64,000 bases of DNA, taken from NCBI GenBank assembly GCA_964437825.1, contig CAYTIH010000007.1:1-64000 (forward strand), read 5' to 3'. This document shows, one piece after another, positions 8,738-16,977 of the stretch (positions are counted from its first letter, which is position 1; every line of letters starts with the position of its first letter). The position numbers were made by a program, and so were the translations under genes. Source of the stretch: JBJFCE01 sp964437825 (GTDB taxonomy: Bacteria; Bacillota; Clostridia; Lachnospirales; Lachnospiraceae). The notes beneath the pieces were generated by a model. The model was not told the origin of the DNA, did no database searches, and saw only the letters and a program-made list of their open reading frames with translations.

Positions 8738-8766
8738 TTTACATCGAACAAATGTTCTGATAAAAT
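8738..8766 (+). promoter_or_regulatory. SOS-type promoter with LexA box and no obvious gene of its own
   Basis: TTTACA (8738-8743), a 17-bp spacer, then TAAAAT (8761-8766). The spacer contains CGAACAAATGTTCT (8745-8758), whose core GAAC-N4-GTTC is a perfect Gram-positive LexA site and nearly identical to the recA site in this window. Downstream before the rimP promoter only a 10-codon frame (ATG at 8773, stop about 8805) is present. The transcript would run into the rimP leader hairpin at 8884 and, if read through, into the nusA-infB operon. Confidence 0.75.
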
Positions 8767-8827
8767 GAGCATATGAAGCTGCAATTACCTAAAATCGCAT
8801 GCTGACTTGAAAAAGTAAAAATTTTCC

Positions 8828-8856
8828 TTGCATTCCTGCGGGAATGGTGCTATAGT
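8828..8856 (+). promoter_or_regulatory. Main promoter of the rimP-nusA-infB operon
   Basis: TTGCAT (8828-8833), a 17-bp spacer, then TATAGT (8851-8856). It gives a leader of about 125 nt that contains the terminator-like hairpin at 8884. Confidence 0.75.
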
Positions 8857-8883
8857 GATTAGAGTTGATAACGTATGATTTAG

Positions 8884-8910
8884 AGAGTGGGCTTGCGAGT
8901 CCACTCTTTT
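8884..8910 (+). terminator. Terminator-like hairpin in the rimP leader (possible attenuator)
   Basis: A 10-bp stem (AGAGTGGGCT with AGTCCACTCT, one G-U pair) and TGCG loop, followed by TTTT. It lies between the rimP promoter and the rimP start, so it can only act as a regulated or leaky terminator. NusA, encoded in this operon, is an established modulator of such hairpins, which makes autoregulation a reasonable inference. Confidence 0.75.
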
Positions 8911-8987
8911 CATGTATGTAAGTCAGGTGCCGTGCCGGCGTTGGAGATATGCTTTCATGGACCTGAAGCAGGAAAGGGGAGAAGTAA

Positions 8988-9452
8988 ATGGCAAAGGCCA
9001 GAGATTACGAAGCGCGGACGGAGGAACTGCTGACGCCCATTGCAGAGGCAAATGGCTGCAGCGTTTATGACGTGGAATATGTAAAAGAGGGAAGCGACTG
9101 GTATCTGCGCTGCTATCTGGATAAGCCCGAAGGTGTGGGAATCGTGGACTGCGAGAATGTGAGCAGGGCATTGTCGGCAAAACTGGATGAAGAGGATTAT
9201 ATTGATAATGCGTATATTCTGGAGGTCAGTTCTCCGGGGCTTGGCAGGACATTAAAAAAAGACAAACATCTGCAAAAGAGCATTGGGGAAGCGGTGGAAC
9301 TCAGAACCTATAAAACCATAAACAAGCAGAAGGAATTTGAAGGAATTTTAAAGGCTTTTGATTCGGATACTGTTACAATACAGACAGAAAATGAGGAACT
9401 TGTTTTTGATCGGGCGGATGTGGCTTTGATCAGACTGGCATTAGACTTTTAG
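8988..9452 (+). CDS. rimP: Ribosome maturation factor RimP
   Basis: Cytoplasmic factor for 30S subunit maturation. The 154-aa protein has the usual two-domain form: an N-terminal alpha/beta domain (VEYVKEGSDWYLRCYLDKPE, then ILEVSSPGLGRTL about residues 79-91) and a C-terminal SH3-like domain. GGGGAGAAGTAA precedes the ATG. It is the first gene of the conserved nusA operon, 15 bases before nusA. Confidence 0.96.
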   Translation: MAKARDYEARTEELLTPIAEANGCSVYDVEYVKEGSDWYLRCYLDKPEGVGIVDCENVSRALSAKLDEEDYIDNAYILEVSSPGLGRTLKKDKHLQKSIGEAVELRTYKTINKQKEFEGILKAFDSDTVTIQTENEELVFDRADVALIRLALDF

Positions 9453-9467
9453 GAGGAGAAAGGAAAA

Positions 9468-10637
9468 ATGAACAAAGAATTATTGGAAGCGCTGGATATT
9501 TTGGAAAAGGAGAAGGACATCAGCAAGGAAACCCTGTTTGATGCAATCGAAAATTCTCTGATTACCGCATGCAAGAATCACTTCGGAAAAGCGGATAACG
9601 TAAAAGTTGAGATCAACAGAGAAACCTGTGATTTCCTTGTATATGCAGAGAAAGAGGTTGTACCTGCGCAGGAGGATGTGACCGATTCTGTTTTACAGAT
9701 CAGTTTAGAGGAAGCGCAGAAGATCTCAAAGAAAGCGGCGGTCGGCGATCAGATCCATGTGGAAATCAAGTCCAAGGAATTCGGACGTATTGCAACGCAG
9801 AATGCAAAGAATGTCATTTTACAGAAGATTCGTGAAGAAGAAAGAAGCGTGATTTATAATCAGTATTTCGAAAAGGAAAAGGATGTGGTAACCGGTATCG
9901 TACAGCGTTACCTTGGCAGAAATATCAGTATCAATCTCGGAAAAGCGGATGCAATTTTAAATGAGAGCGAGCAGGTGAAGGGTGAGAATTTCAAGCCCAC
10001 GGAAAGAATCAAGGTCTATATTCTGGAAGTAAAGAATACCTCCAAGGGCCCCAGAATTTTGGTCAGCCGTACCCACCCGGAGCTGGTTAAGAGATTGTTT
10101 GAATCGGAGGTTGCAGAGATTCAGGACGGTACCGTTGAGATTAAGAGCATTGCCAGAGAAGCCGGAAGCCGTACCAAGATGGCGGTATGGAGCAACAATC
10201 CGAACGTGGATGCGGTCGGTGCCTGCGTCGGTGTGAACGGTTCCCGTGTCAATTCCATTGTGGATGAGCTGCGCGGAGAGAAGATTGATATTATTAACTG
10301 GGATGAGAATCCGGGTAACCTGATTCAGAATGCATTATCCCCTGCCAAGATCGTTGCCGTGTTTGCCGATCCGGATGAAAAAACCGCAAAGGTTGTCGTA
10401 CCCGATTATCAATTGTCATTGGCGATCGGTAAAGAAGGACAGAATGCAAGACTGGCCGCAAGACTGACCGGCTATAAGATTGACATTAAGAGTGAGACTC
10501 AGGCAAAGGATGCTCCGGGCTTCCGCTACGAAGATTATATGGATGATTATGAGGATGAGGACTACGACGAAAGCTACGAGGAAGACTACGAAGAAGGCGA
10601 ATATGTAGAGGAGTCTGAAGCAGGTGACAATGAATAA
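9468..10637 (+). CDS. nusA: Transcription termination/antitermination factor NusA
   Basis: RNA polymerase-associated factor controlling pausing, termination and antitermination. The 389-aa protein has an N-terminal polymerase-binding domain, an S1 domain (about 135-200, VVTGIVQRYLGRNISINLG) and two KH domains (ACVGVNGSRVNSIVDEL; LSLAIGKEGQNARLAARL). The last 30 residues are a striking acidic Asp/Glu/Tyr tail, a common Clostridia extension in place of the E. coli acidic repeats. GGAGGAGAAAGG precedes the start. The end overlaps ylxR. Confidence 0.97.
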   Translation: MNKELLEALDILEKEKDISKETLFDAIENSLITACKNHFGKADNVKVEINRETCDFLVYAEKEVVPAQEDVTDSVLQISLEEAQKISKKAAVGDQIHVEIKSKEFGRIATQNAKNVILQKIREEERSVIYNQYFEKEKDVVTGIVQRYLGRNISINLGKADAILNESEQVKGENFKPTERIKVYILEVKNTSKGPRILVSRTHPELVKRLFESEVAEIQDGTVEIKSIAREAGSRTKMAVWSNNPNVDAVGACVGVNGSRVNSIVDELRGEKIDIINWDENPGNLIQNALSPAKIVAVFADPDEKTAKVVVPDYQLSLAIGKEGQNARLAARLTGYKIDIKSETQAKDAPGFRYEDYMDDYEDEDYDESYEEDYEEGEYVEESEAGDNE

Positions 10638-10902
10638 GAAAATTCCTATGAGACAGTGTGTGGGCTGCGGTGAAATGAAGAGTAAAAAGGAAATGATGCG
10701 TATCTTAAAAACACAGGAGGGGTCCGTTGTGCTTGATGTTACAGGAAAGAAGAACGGAAGAGGCGCATATCTTTGTAAGAATGGGCAATGCCTCATAAAG
10801 GCCAGAAAGAATAAAGGACTGGAACGTTCTTTCAAAATAGCGATTCCGGATGAGGTTTATGACAGTCTGGAAAAGGAGTATGAGGATCAGAATGCAGAGT
10901 AA
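10630..10902 (+). CDS. ylxR: YlxR/RnpM family RNA-binding protein
   Basis: About 90 residues with the family signature MRQCVGCGEMKSKKEMMRI near the N terminus and GRGAYLC in the middle. In B. subtilis the homologue binds RNase P RNA and modulates it; that role is inferred here. The ATG at 10630 follows AGGTGA and overlaps the nusA stop by 8 bases; a GTG at 10624 is in frame. Overlap on both sides shows tight translational coupling within the operon. Confidence 0.93.
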   Translation: MNKKIPMRQCVGCGEMKSKKEMMRILKTQEGSVVLDVTGKKNGRGAYLCKNGQCLIKARKNKGLERSFKIAIPDEVYDSLEKEYEDQNAE

Positions 10903-11200
10903 AATATTATCCATGCTGGGAATTGCCGAGAGGGGCAGGAATGTAGCGAGCGGCGAGTTCATGACGGAAAAGGCGGTCAAGGAAACGAAGGCATATCTGG
11001 TCATTGTAGCGGCGGATGCTTCCGAAAATACAAAGAAAAAGTTTCGTGATATGTGTACGTTTTATCAGGTTCCTTTTTTTGAATACGGAACCAAGGATGA
11101 ACTGGCGCATGCAATCGGAAAAGAAATGCGGGCATCACTTGCGGTGACAGATCAAGGAATCGCAAATAGCATGATCCGGAATCTGGAGACGGGTGTATGA
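10892..11200 (+). CDS. ylxQ: L7Ae-family RNA-binding protein (YlxQ)
   Basis: 102 residues of the L7Ae/L30e/S12e/Gadd45 fold, recognised by KILSMLGIAERGRNVASGEF at the start and AYLVIVAADASENTKKKF in the middle. Members bind kink-turn RNA; the exact ligand is unknown. The start at 10892 overlaps the ylxR end by 11 bases with GAGG upstream; earlier in-frame ATGs at 10850 and 10880 lie deep inside ylxR. Its place between ylxR and infB is the standard Firmicutes order. Confidence 0.92.
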   Translation: MQSKILSMLGIAERGRNVASGEFMTEKAVKETKAYLVIVAADASENTKKKFRDMCTFYQVPFFEYGTKDELAHAIGKEMRASLAVTDQGIANSMIRNLETGV

Positions 11201-11244
11201 ACGCAGATCGGAAACAAAGGTTGAGAGAAAGGAATGGTTATTAG

Positions 11245-14223
11245 ATGGCAAAACAAAAGGTTTACGAACTGGCGAAGGAACTTGGCGTTTCGAGCAAGGA
11301 CCTGTTAACGCTTTGTGAACAGTATAATATAGAAGTCAAAAATCACATGAGTACCCTGGAGGAGGAACAGGCAGAAAGGCTGGCGGGAGCCTTGAAAAAA
11401 GGAAAGGCCGTGCCGGAGGAGAAGAAACCTGTTCCGGAGGAAACCAAAACCGCCCCGGAGGAAAAAAAGCAGGCGCATGGAAAAGCACCTGCATCCCCGA
11501 ATACCGGGTCTGCAGAGGGGACGGAGCATAAGAAGAAAAAGAATATTATTTTTGTCAGCAATCCGCACAATTCCAAGATGAGCGGCGCCGGCGGACAAAA
11601 TAACAGGAATTTCGGCGCAGACAGAAGACAGAACAATTCCGCAGGCCAGAGAAATAACGGTTCCGGAAACGGATTCAGGCCGGGCATGAGTGCGAAACCG
11701 ATCAGACCGCTTACGCCTCCGTCGCCGACCCCTTCCGTGAATATTGTTGCAAATCCGAATAGGGGACAGGAAAACAGACCAAAAGCGGTAAATCGTCCTG
11801 ATTTAAGGACAGAGGAGCAAAAGAAACAGACGATTCAGACAGATCCTGTAACGACAGCTAAAATTATGAGCGAAGAGAACAGAGAAAGAAAGACAGCATC
11901 AGCAGCAGATCGTAATTATCAGAATAACAGACCGCAGGGTGTCCAGAATAATCGTCCTCAGAATGGACAGAATAACCGTAATCAGGGCTATGGCCGTGAT
12001 AACGGCATAAACAAAGGTCAGGACGGCGGTTTTCGCGGTCAGGCAAGACAGGGAGGCCAGGGATATGCGAATGGAGGACAAAGACCGGCTTATAGACAGG
12101 ATGGTGCGCGTAGCGCCGAAGGAAGCGCTCGCGGCGGTTATAACAAAGGTGCGCAGGGGCGTCCGGGCGGTTTCGGTGGTTCGGGCGGCCAGAGACCTTA
12201 TGGCGGTAACGACCGCTTTGATAAAGGCGATGGATCAAAGGATTCCCGCTTTGGAAGAAAATCTCAGGGAGGATCTTCGTCCTTCGTACCGGAGACTTCG
12301 ATCAAGGATCAGGAAAAGCATAGAGACGAAGAAAAGCGCCGTATCGAAAAAGATAAAAAGAATAAAAAGGATCTGATTTACGAAGAAGACGGCGAAATGA
12401 TGATGAAGGGCAAGAATAAAGCCGGAAGGTTTATTAAGCCCGAAAAGAAGCATGAAGAACAGGAAGAACAGATCAAGGTAATCACACTGCCCGAATCTCT
12501 GACGATTAAGGAGTTGGCGGAAAAAATGAAGCTTCAGCCCGCAGCAATCGTAAAGAAGCTGTTTATGCAGGGCAAAATTGTAACTGTCAATCAGGAAATT
12601 TCTTTTGAACAGGCAGAAGAAATCGCCATTGATTATGAGATTATTTGTGAAAAAGAAATTAAGGTGGATGTCATTGAGGAACTCTTGAAGGAAGAGGAAG
12701 AGGATACTTCCACCATGACAAAGAGACCGCCTGTTATTTGTGTCATGGGCCATGTCGATCACGGAAAAACTTCCCTGCTCGATGCGATCAGAAAAACCAA
12801 TGTGACTGATAAAGAGGCTGGCGGGATCACACAGGCAATCGGCGCATACACCGTAAATATCAACGATCAGAAGATCACATTCCTGGATACGCCCGGACAT
12901 GAGGCGTTTACGGCTATGCGTATGCGCGGCGCCAATGCGACGGATATTGCGGTTTTGGTGGTTGCTGCGGATGACGGAGTGATGCCTCAGACCGTAGAAG
13001 CCATTAACCATGCAAAGGCAGCGGGCATTGAAATTATTGTTGCAGTCAATAAGATTGATAAGCCGAATGCCAATATTGACCGTGTAAAGCAGGAGCTTAC
13101 CGAATATGAGCTGATTCCGGTTGACTGGGGCGGCTCTACGGAATTCGTACCGGTATCTGCAAAGTCCGGTGAAGGAATTTCCGATTTGTTGGAGACCATT
13201 ATCCTGACGGCGGATATTCTGGAGTTAAAAGCAAATGAAAAAAGGCGCGCAAGAGGTCTTGTAATCGAGGCAGAGCTTGATAAGGGACGCGGTCCTGTGG
13301 CAACGGTACTGGTTCAGAAGGGAACCCTGCATGTGGGAGATTTTATTTCCGCAGGCGCATCCCACGGTAAGGTCAGGGCCATGATTGACGATAAGGGCAG
13401 AAGAGTAAAGGAAGCGACCCCGTCAACGCCGGTAGAGATTTTGGGACTGAGCGATGTACCAAATGCGGGCGAAATCTTTATTGCCCATGAAAATGATAAA
13501 GAAGCAAAGAGTTTTGCGGATACCTTTGTGGCGCAGAACAAAGAAAAGCTGCTTGAGGAGACAAAGGCGAAAATGTCATTGGATGATTTGTTCAGTCAGA
13601 TTCAGGCAGGTAACCTAAAGGAACTGAACCTGATCATCAAGGCGGATGTTCAGGGCAGCGTGGAAGCCGTAAAGCAGAGCCTTTTGAAGCTGTCTAACGA
13701 TGAAGTCGTTGTAAAAGTAATTCACGGCGGCGTCGGTGCGATTAATGAGTCCGATGTTATTTTGGCAAGCGCTTCTTCTGCAATTATTATCGGATTTAAT
13801 GTCCGTCCCGATGCACAGGCCAAGGCTACCGCAGAGCGCGAAGGCGTTGATGTGAGACTGTATAAGGTGATCTATCAGGCTATCGAGGATGTGGAAGCAG
13901 CCATGAAGGGTATGCTTGATCCTGTTTATGAGGAGAAGGTGATCGGACACGCAGAGGTACGCCAGATCTTCAAGGCGTCTGCCATCGGTAATATCGCCGG
14001 TTCTTATGTCATGGATGGGGTATTTCAGAGAGGCTGCAAGATTCGAATCAGCCGTGAAGGAAATCAGATCTATGAGGGTGAGCTGGCGTCCTTAAAGAGA
14101 TTCAAGGATGATGTTAAGGAAGTAAAGGAAGGCTTTGAATGCGGTCTTGTCTTTGAAGGCTTTGATCAGATGCAGGAGCTTGATATGGTGGAAGCCTATA
14201 TCATGGTTGAGGTGCCCAGATAG
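11245..14223 (+). CDS. infB: Translation initiation factor IF-2
   Basis: GTPase that brings initiator tRNA to the 30S subunit and promotes subunit joining. At 992 aa it is long. Residues 1-55 form an IF2 N-terminal module (VYELAKELGVSSKDLLTLC). Residues about 100-340 are a low-complexity Asn/Gln/Gly/Arg-rich linker. A second IF2-N module lies at about 412-465. The G domain starts with GHVDHGKTS near 500, with DTPGHEAF and NKIDKPNA following, then domains II to IV (VRPDAQAKATAEREGVDVR). The linker is far longer than in B. subtilis, but this is common in Lachnospiraceae. Confidence 0.97.
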   Translation: MAKQKVYELAKELGVSSKDLLTLCEQYNIEVKNHMSTLEEEQAERLAGALKKGKAVPEEKKPVPEETKTAPEEKKQAHGKAPASPNTGSAEGTEHKKKKNIIFVSNPHNSKMSGAGGQNNRNFGADRRQNNSAGQRNNGSGNGFRPGMSAKPIRPLTPPSPTPSVNIVANPNRGQENRPKAVNRPDLRTEEQKKQTIQTDPVTTAKIMSEENRERKTASAADRNYQNNRPQGVQNNRPQNGQNNRNQGYGRDNGINKGQDGGFRGQARQGGQGYANGGQRPAYRQDGARSAEGSARGGYNKGAQGRPGGFGGSGGQRPYGGNDRFDKGDGSKDSRFGRKSQGGSSSFVPETSIKDQEKHRDEEKRRIEKDKKNKKDLIYEEDGEMMMKGKNKAGRFIKPEKKHEEQEEQIKVITLPESLTIKELAEKMKLQPAAIVKKLFMQGKIVTVNQEISFEQAEEIAIDYEIICEKEIKVDVIEELLKEEEEDTSTMTKRPPVICVMGHVDHGKTSLLDAIRKTNVTDKEAGGITQAIGAYTVNINDQKITFLDTPGHEAFTAMRMRGANATDIAVLVVAADDGVMPQTVEAINHAKAAGIEIIVAVNKIDKPNANIDRVKQELTEYELIPVDWGGSTEFVPVSAKSGEGISDLLETIILTADILELKANEKRRARGLVIEAELDKGRGPVATVLVQKGTLHVGDFISAGASHGKVRAMIDDKGRRVKEATPSTPVEILGLSDVPNAGEIFIAHENDKEAKSFADTFVAQNKEKLLEETKAKMSLDDLFSQIQAGNLKELNLIIKADVQGSVEAVKQSLLKLSNDEVVVKVIHGGVGAINESDVILASASSAIIIGFNVRPDAQAKATAEREGVDVRLYKVIYQAIEDVEAAMKGMLDPVYEEKVIGHAEVRQIFKASAIGNIAGSYVMDGVFQRGCKIRISREGNQIYEGELASLKRFKDDVKEVKEGFECGLVFEGFDQMQELDMVEAYIMVEVPR

Positions 14224-14255
14224 GAGGGCTGTATCAGGGCCGGAAAGTGAGTAAT

Positions 14256-14645
14256 ATGAGAAAAAACAGTATCAAAAGCACCAGAATCAATGGAGAGATA
14301 AAGCGGGTGTTGGCGGAAATCATCCGGTCTGAGATCAAGGATCCCAGAATCCATCCCTTTACTTCGGTTGTGGAAGTGGAGGTTGCGCCTGATTTAAAGA
14401 CCTGTAAGGCATGGATCAGCGTGCTCGGAGACGAGGATGCGATCAAGGATACTCTGGCGGGACTTCAAAGCGCTGAAGGTTATATCAAAAACCAGCTGGC
14501 AAGGAAGATCAATTTAAGAAATACGCCGGAGATCAGGTTCATCATGGACCAGTCCATTGCATATGGTGTTACTATGTCAAAATTAATCGACGAAGTCAAT
14601 AAAGACATTCCGGATCGCAGTGAACTGCCTGACATGGAGGATTAG
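14256..14645 (+). CDS. rbfA: Ribosome-binding factor A
   Basis: Single KH-like domain protein for late 30S maturation. Key family segments: RINGEIKRVLAEIIRSEIKDPR at the start, VAPDLKTCKAWISVLG in the middle, and LRNTPEIRFIMDQSI near residues 88-102. Start choice is between GTG 14247 and ATG 14256; the ATG gives the expected MRKNSIKSTRIN and is used. It lies 32 bases after infB, as in most bacteria. Confidence 0.95.
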   Translation: MRKNSIKSTRINGEIKRVLAEIIRSEIKDPRIHPFTSVVEVEVAPDLKTCKAWISVLGDEDAIKDTLAGLQSAEGYIKNQLARKINLRNTPEIRFIMDQSIAYGVTMSKLIDEVNKDIPDRSELPDMED

Positions 14646-14646
14646 T

Positions 14647-15624
14647 GTGAATAAAATTAATTTGTTGGAAGAATGCAGGGGCGCATCCGTCATCGGAATC
14701 AGCGGACATATCCGGCCGGACGGGGATTGCGTCGGCTCCTGTATGGCACTGTGGTTATATTTGAAAAAAGCATATCAAGATGCAGAGGTATGTGTATTTC
14801 TGGAACAGCCTCCGGAAATTTTTAAATGCATTTGCGGGGCGGCGGAAATTAACTCGGAATTTCCGGAAAGACCTCCCTTTGATGTGTTTATTGCGCTTGA
14901 TACCGTCAAGGATCGCCTGGGCGGCGCTGAAAAATATTTCGATGCGGCCAAGAAGACCATCAATATCGACCATCATATCAGCAATGAATCAGGCTGCGGC
15001 ATGATCAATTATGTGGACCCTGCTGCAAGCTCCACGGCGCAGCTGGTTTATGAGATGATGGAGCCGGAGTTTCTGGACGCCGAGATTGCGCAGGCAGTCT
15101 ATATCGGAATCATTCACGATTGCGGTGTGTTCCGATATTCCAATACTTCGCCAAGGACGCTTCGGATCGCAGCGGATCTGATTGAATACGGATTCGATTT
15201 TCCGAGGATCATAGACGAAACCTTCTATGAGAAAACCTATATTCAGAATCAGATTATGGGCAGGGCACTTTTGGAAAGTATTATATTCATGGACGGAAAA
15301 TGCATTGTCAGCGGAATTGACCGGAAAACCATGCAATTTTACGGAGCAGGTCCCAAGGATCTGGATGGGATCGTAAACCAGCTTCGGATTACCAAGGGCG
15401 TGGAATGCGCAATTTTTATGTATGAGACCGGAACACTGGAATTCAAGGTAAGCCTGCGTTCCAACCGATACATAGATGTTTCGCAGATAGCTTCCTTTTT
15501 CGGCGGGGGAGGGCATGTCAGGGCAGCGGGATGTACCATGACCGGAACCTTTTATGACGTGATCAATAATTTGTCAGAGAGGATTGCGCTGCAGATTGAG
15601 AAGCAGGATTGCGCTGCAGATTGA
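14647..15624 (+). CDS. nrnA: DHH-family oligoribonuclease / pAp phosphatase NrnA
   Basis: Degrades 2-5 nt RNA fragments (nanoRNA) and 3'-phosphoadenosine 5'-phosphate. The DHH motif set is visible: GHIRPDGDCVGSC near the start, ALDTVKD, NIDHHISN, then the DHHA1 domain with FFGGGGHVRAAGC. The GTG start at 14647 has GGAGG six bases upstream and directly follows rbfA; the ATG at 14620 lies inside rbfA without a ribosome site. The 3' end carries a 25-bp tandem duplication that changes the reading frame and sets the stop codon (see repeat at 15580). The catalytic part is unaffected. Confidence 0.93.
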   Translation: MNKINLLEECRGASVIGISGHIRPDGDCVGSCMALWLYLKKAYQDAEVCVFLEQPPEIFKCICGAAEINSEFPERPPFDVFIALDTVKDRLGGAEKYFDAAKKTINIDHHISNESGCGMINYVDPAASSTAQLVYEMMEPEFLDAEIAQAVYIGIIHDCGVFRYSNTSPRTLRIAADLIEYGFDFPRIIDETFYEKTYIQNQIMGRALLESIIFMDGKCIVSGIDRKTMQFYGAGPKDLDGIVNQLRITKGVECAIFMYETGTLEFKVSLRSNRYIDVSQIASFFGGGGHVRAAGCTMTGTFYDVINNLSERIALQIEKQDCAAD

Positions 15625-15638
15625 GAAGCAGGATTGCG
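15580..15638 (+). repeat. 25-bp tandem duplication at the 3' end of nrnA
   Basis: Two perfect 25-bp units, 15580-15604 and 15605-15629 (each beginning AGGATTGCGCTGCAG), followed by 9 bases of a third. Because 25 is not a multiple of three, the second copy is read in a new frame and ends nrnA with CAAD and a stop at 15622-15624. Confidence 0.97.
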
Positions 15639-15710
15639 AAAAAAATGAAAACTTTTATCTCAAAACGGGTCTGCCGGCGTTTCCTTTGTCGGCCAGCAGT
15701 GCATGTGAAA

Positions 15711-15751
15711 TGCGGGAAAACGGTATCCGTACTGTGTTTTCCGCATTTTTT
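15711..15751 (+). terminator. Terminator of the rimP-nrnA operon
   Basis: Long hairpin: TGCGGGAAAACGGTA pairs with TACTGTGTTTTCCGCA around TCCG with small imperfections, then six T residues. The rest of 15625-16011 holds this terminator, short AAATGCAGTTTCG repeats near 15794-15828, and the truB promoter; no gene was seen. Confidence 0.88.
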
Positions 15752-15905
15752 GCATATATTTTGCGTGTATTTTATTCAGCGGTATTTTGCCCAAATGCAG
15801 TTTCGATATTTTGCGTAAATGCAGTTTCGGCGTTTACGGAAGTGCAGTTCATGCTCCTTTTTGAGGATGCATTCTGAGGGCTGTCTGCAGCCTTGGTGCT
15901 TTGTA

Positions 15906-15935
15906 TTGCAGGCATGAATCCGAATATGCTATAAT
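15906..15935 (+). promoter_or_regulatory. Promoter for truB-ribF
   Basis: TTGCAG (15906-15911), an 18-bp spacer, and an extended -10 TGC-TATAAT (TATAAT at 15930-15935). The leader then forms a small hairpin AGCAGT-AA-ACTGCT (15980-15993) just before the GGAGG of truB. Confidence 0.75.
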
Positions 15936-16011
15936 CACTAACATATCGGGATCGTTTTGAGACGCATACAGCGTGTCACAGCAGTAAACTGCTCTGACAT
16001 GGAGGATTGTT

Positions 16012-16977
16012 ATGAACGGAATCATCAATGTATATAAAGAAAAGGGTTTTACTTCGTTTGATGTAGTTGCAAAATTGCGTGGAATTCTGAAAATAAAGAA
16101 AATCGGACATACGGGCACCCTGGACCCTGATGCGGAAGGGGTGCTTCCCGTATGTATAGGAAGCGCAACCGGATTGTGCGACATGCTGACCGACAGGTCC
16201 AAAGAATATGTGGCGGAGCTCAGGCTCGGGATCGTGACGGATACACAGGATATGACGGGGAATGTACTGAGAGAGGCGCAGATAAACGTAAATGAAGAAC
16301 AGGTAAGAAGGACTGTTTTATCGTTTGCAGGCGCGTATGACCAGATTCCGCCGATGTATTCCGCACTTAAGGTAAACGGGCAGAAGCTTTGTGATTTGGC
16401 AAGACAGGGAAAAGAAGTAGAACGTACTGCCAGAAGAGTACAGATTTACGGAATTGAGATTATGGACATGCAGCTTCCTGTGGTAAAGATGCGGGTGCAG
16501 TGTTCCAAGGGAACGTATATCCGTACTCTTTGTCAGGATATCGGTGAAAAGCTCGGCTGCGGCGGCTGTATGCAGAGCCTGCTCAGAACAAAGGCGTCCG
16601 GTTTTTTGCTTGAAGATGCAAAGAAGCTTTCGGAGATTGAAAGGTTCCGGGATGAAAACAGGCTTGAGGAGCTGCTGCTGCCTGTGGACACGGTTTTTAA
16701 GGAATATGAAGCGCTGACGGTAAAGCCGGAGGCGTCAAGGCTCTTAGATAACGGAAATCCTCTTTTGCCGGAGCAGACGGATATGCCGCAGAAAGGATAT
16801 CAGGCGCTGAAGGACGGACAGAAATTCAGAATTTATAATATACAGCAGATATTTTGCGGCATTTTTTATTATAATATGAAGGAACGCAGACTAAAGCCGG
16901 AGCGGATTTTTTATGTGCCGGCCGCAAAACATATGGGAGCGGGAAATGAAGATCATAACAGGAACGACAGCTTTTGA
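16012..16977 (+). CDS. truB: tRNA pseudouridine(55) synthase
   Basis: Makes pseudouridine 55 in the T loop of tRNAs. The catalytic aspartate is D38 in GHTGTLDPDAEGVLP; other family blocks are KEYVAELRLGIVTDTQD and SKGTYIRTLCQDIG. At 321 aa it has a C-terminal PUA-like extension (about 235-321) that is poorly conserved. GGAGG is seven bases before the ATG. The end overlaps ribF by 32 bases, so the two are coupled. A separate promoter shows it is not fused to the nusA transcript as in some bacteria. Confidence 0.95.
   Translation: MNGIINVYKEKGFTSFDVVAKLRGILKIKKIGHTGTLDPDAEGVLPVCIGSATGLCDMLTDRSKEYVAELRLGIVTDTQDMTGNVLREAQINVNEEQVRRTVLSFAGAYDQIPPMYSALKVNGQKLCDLARQGKEVERTARRVQIYGIEIMDMQLPVVKMRVQCSKGTYIRTLCQDIGEKLGCGGCMQSLLRTKASGFLLEDAKKLSEIERFRDENRLEELLLPVDTVFKEYEALTVKPEASRLLDNGNPLLPEQTDMPQKGYQALKDGQKFRIYNIQQIFCGIFYYNMKERRLKPERIFYVPAAKHMGAGNEDHNRNDSF

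Noticed and set aside
8773..8805. 10-codon frame as an SOS peptide gene
   Set aside because: It would start at the predicted transcript 5' end without a ribosome site; too short to support as a gene, so only mentioned with the promoter.
9468..10637. Acidic C-terminal tail of NusA as a frameshift product
   Set aside because: The frame is intact, ends in the expected overlap with ylxR, and acidic tails are usual in Clostridia NusA.
12235..13011. Minus-strand open frame of 258 codons inside infB
   Set aside because: Fully antisense to the IF-2 G domain region and of low-complexity composition that mirrors infB codons.
15584..15877. Open frame continuing past the nrnA end
   Set aside because: It begins inside the 25-bp duplication and runs through the terminator hairpin; no family or ribosome site. 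Treated as the pre-duplication read-through frame.
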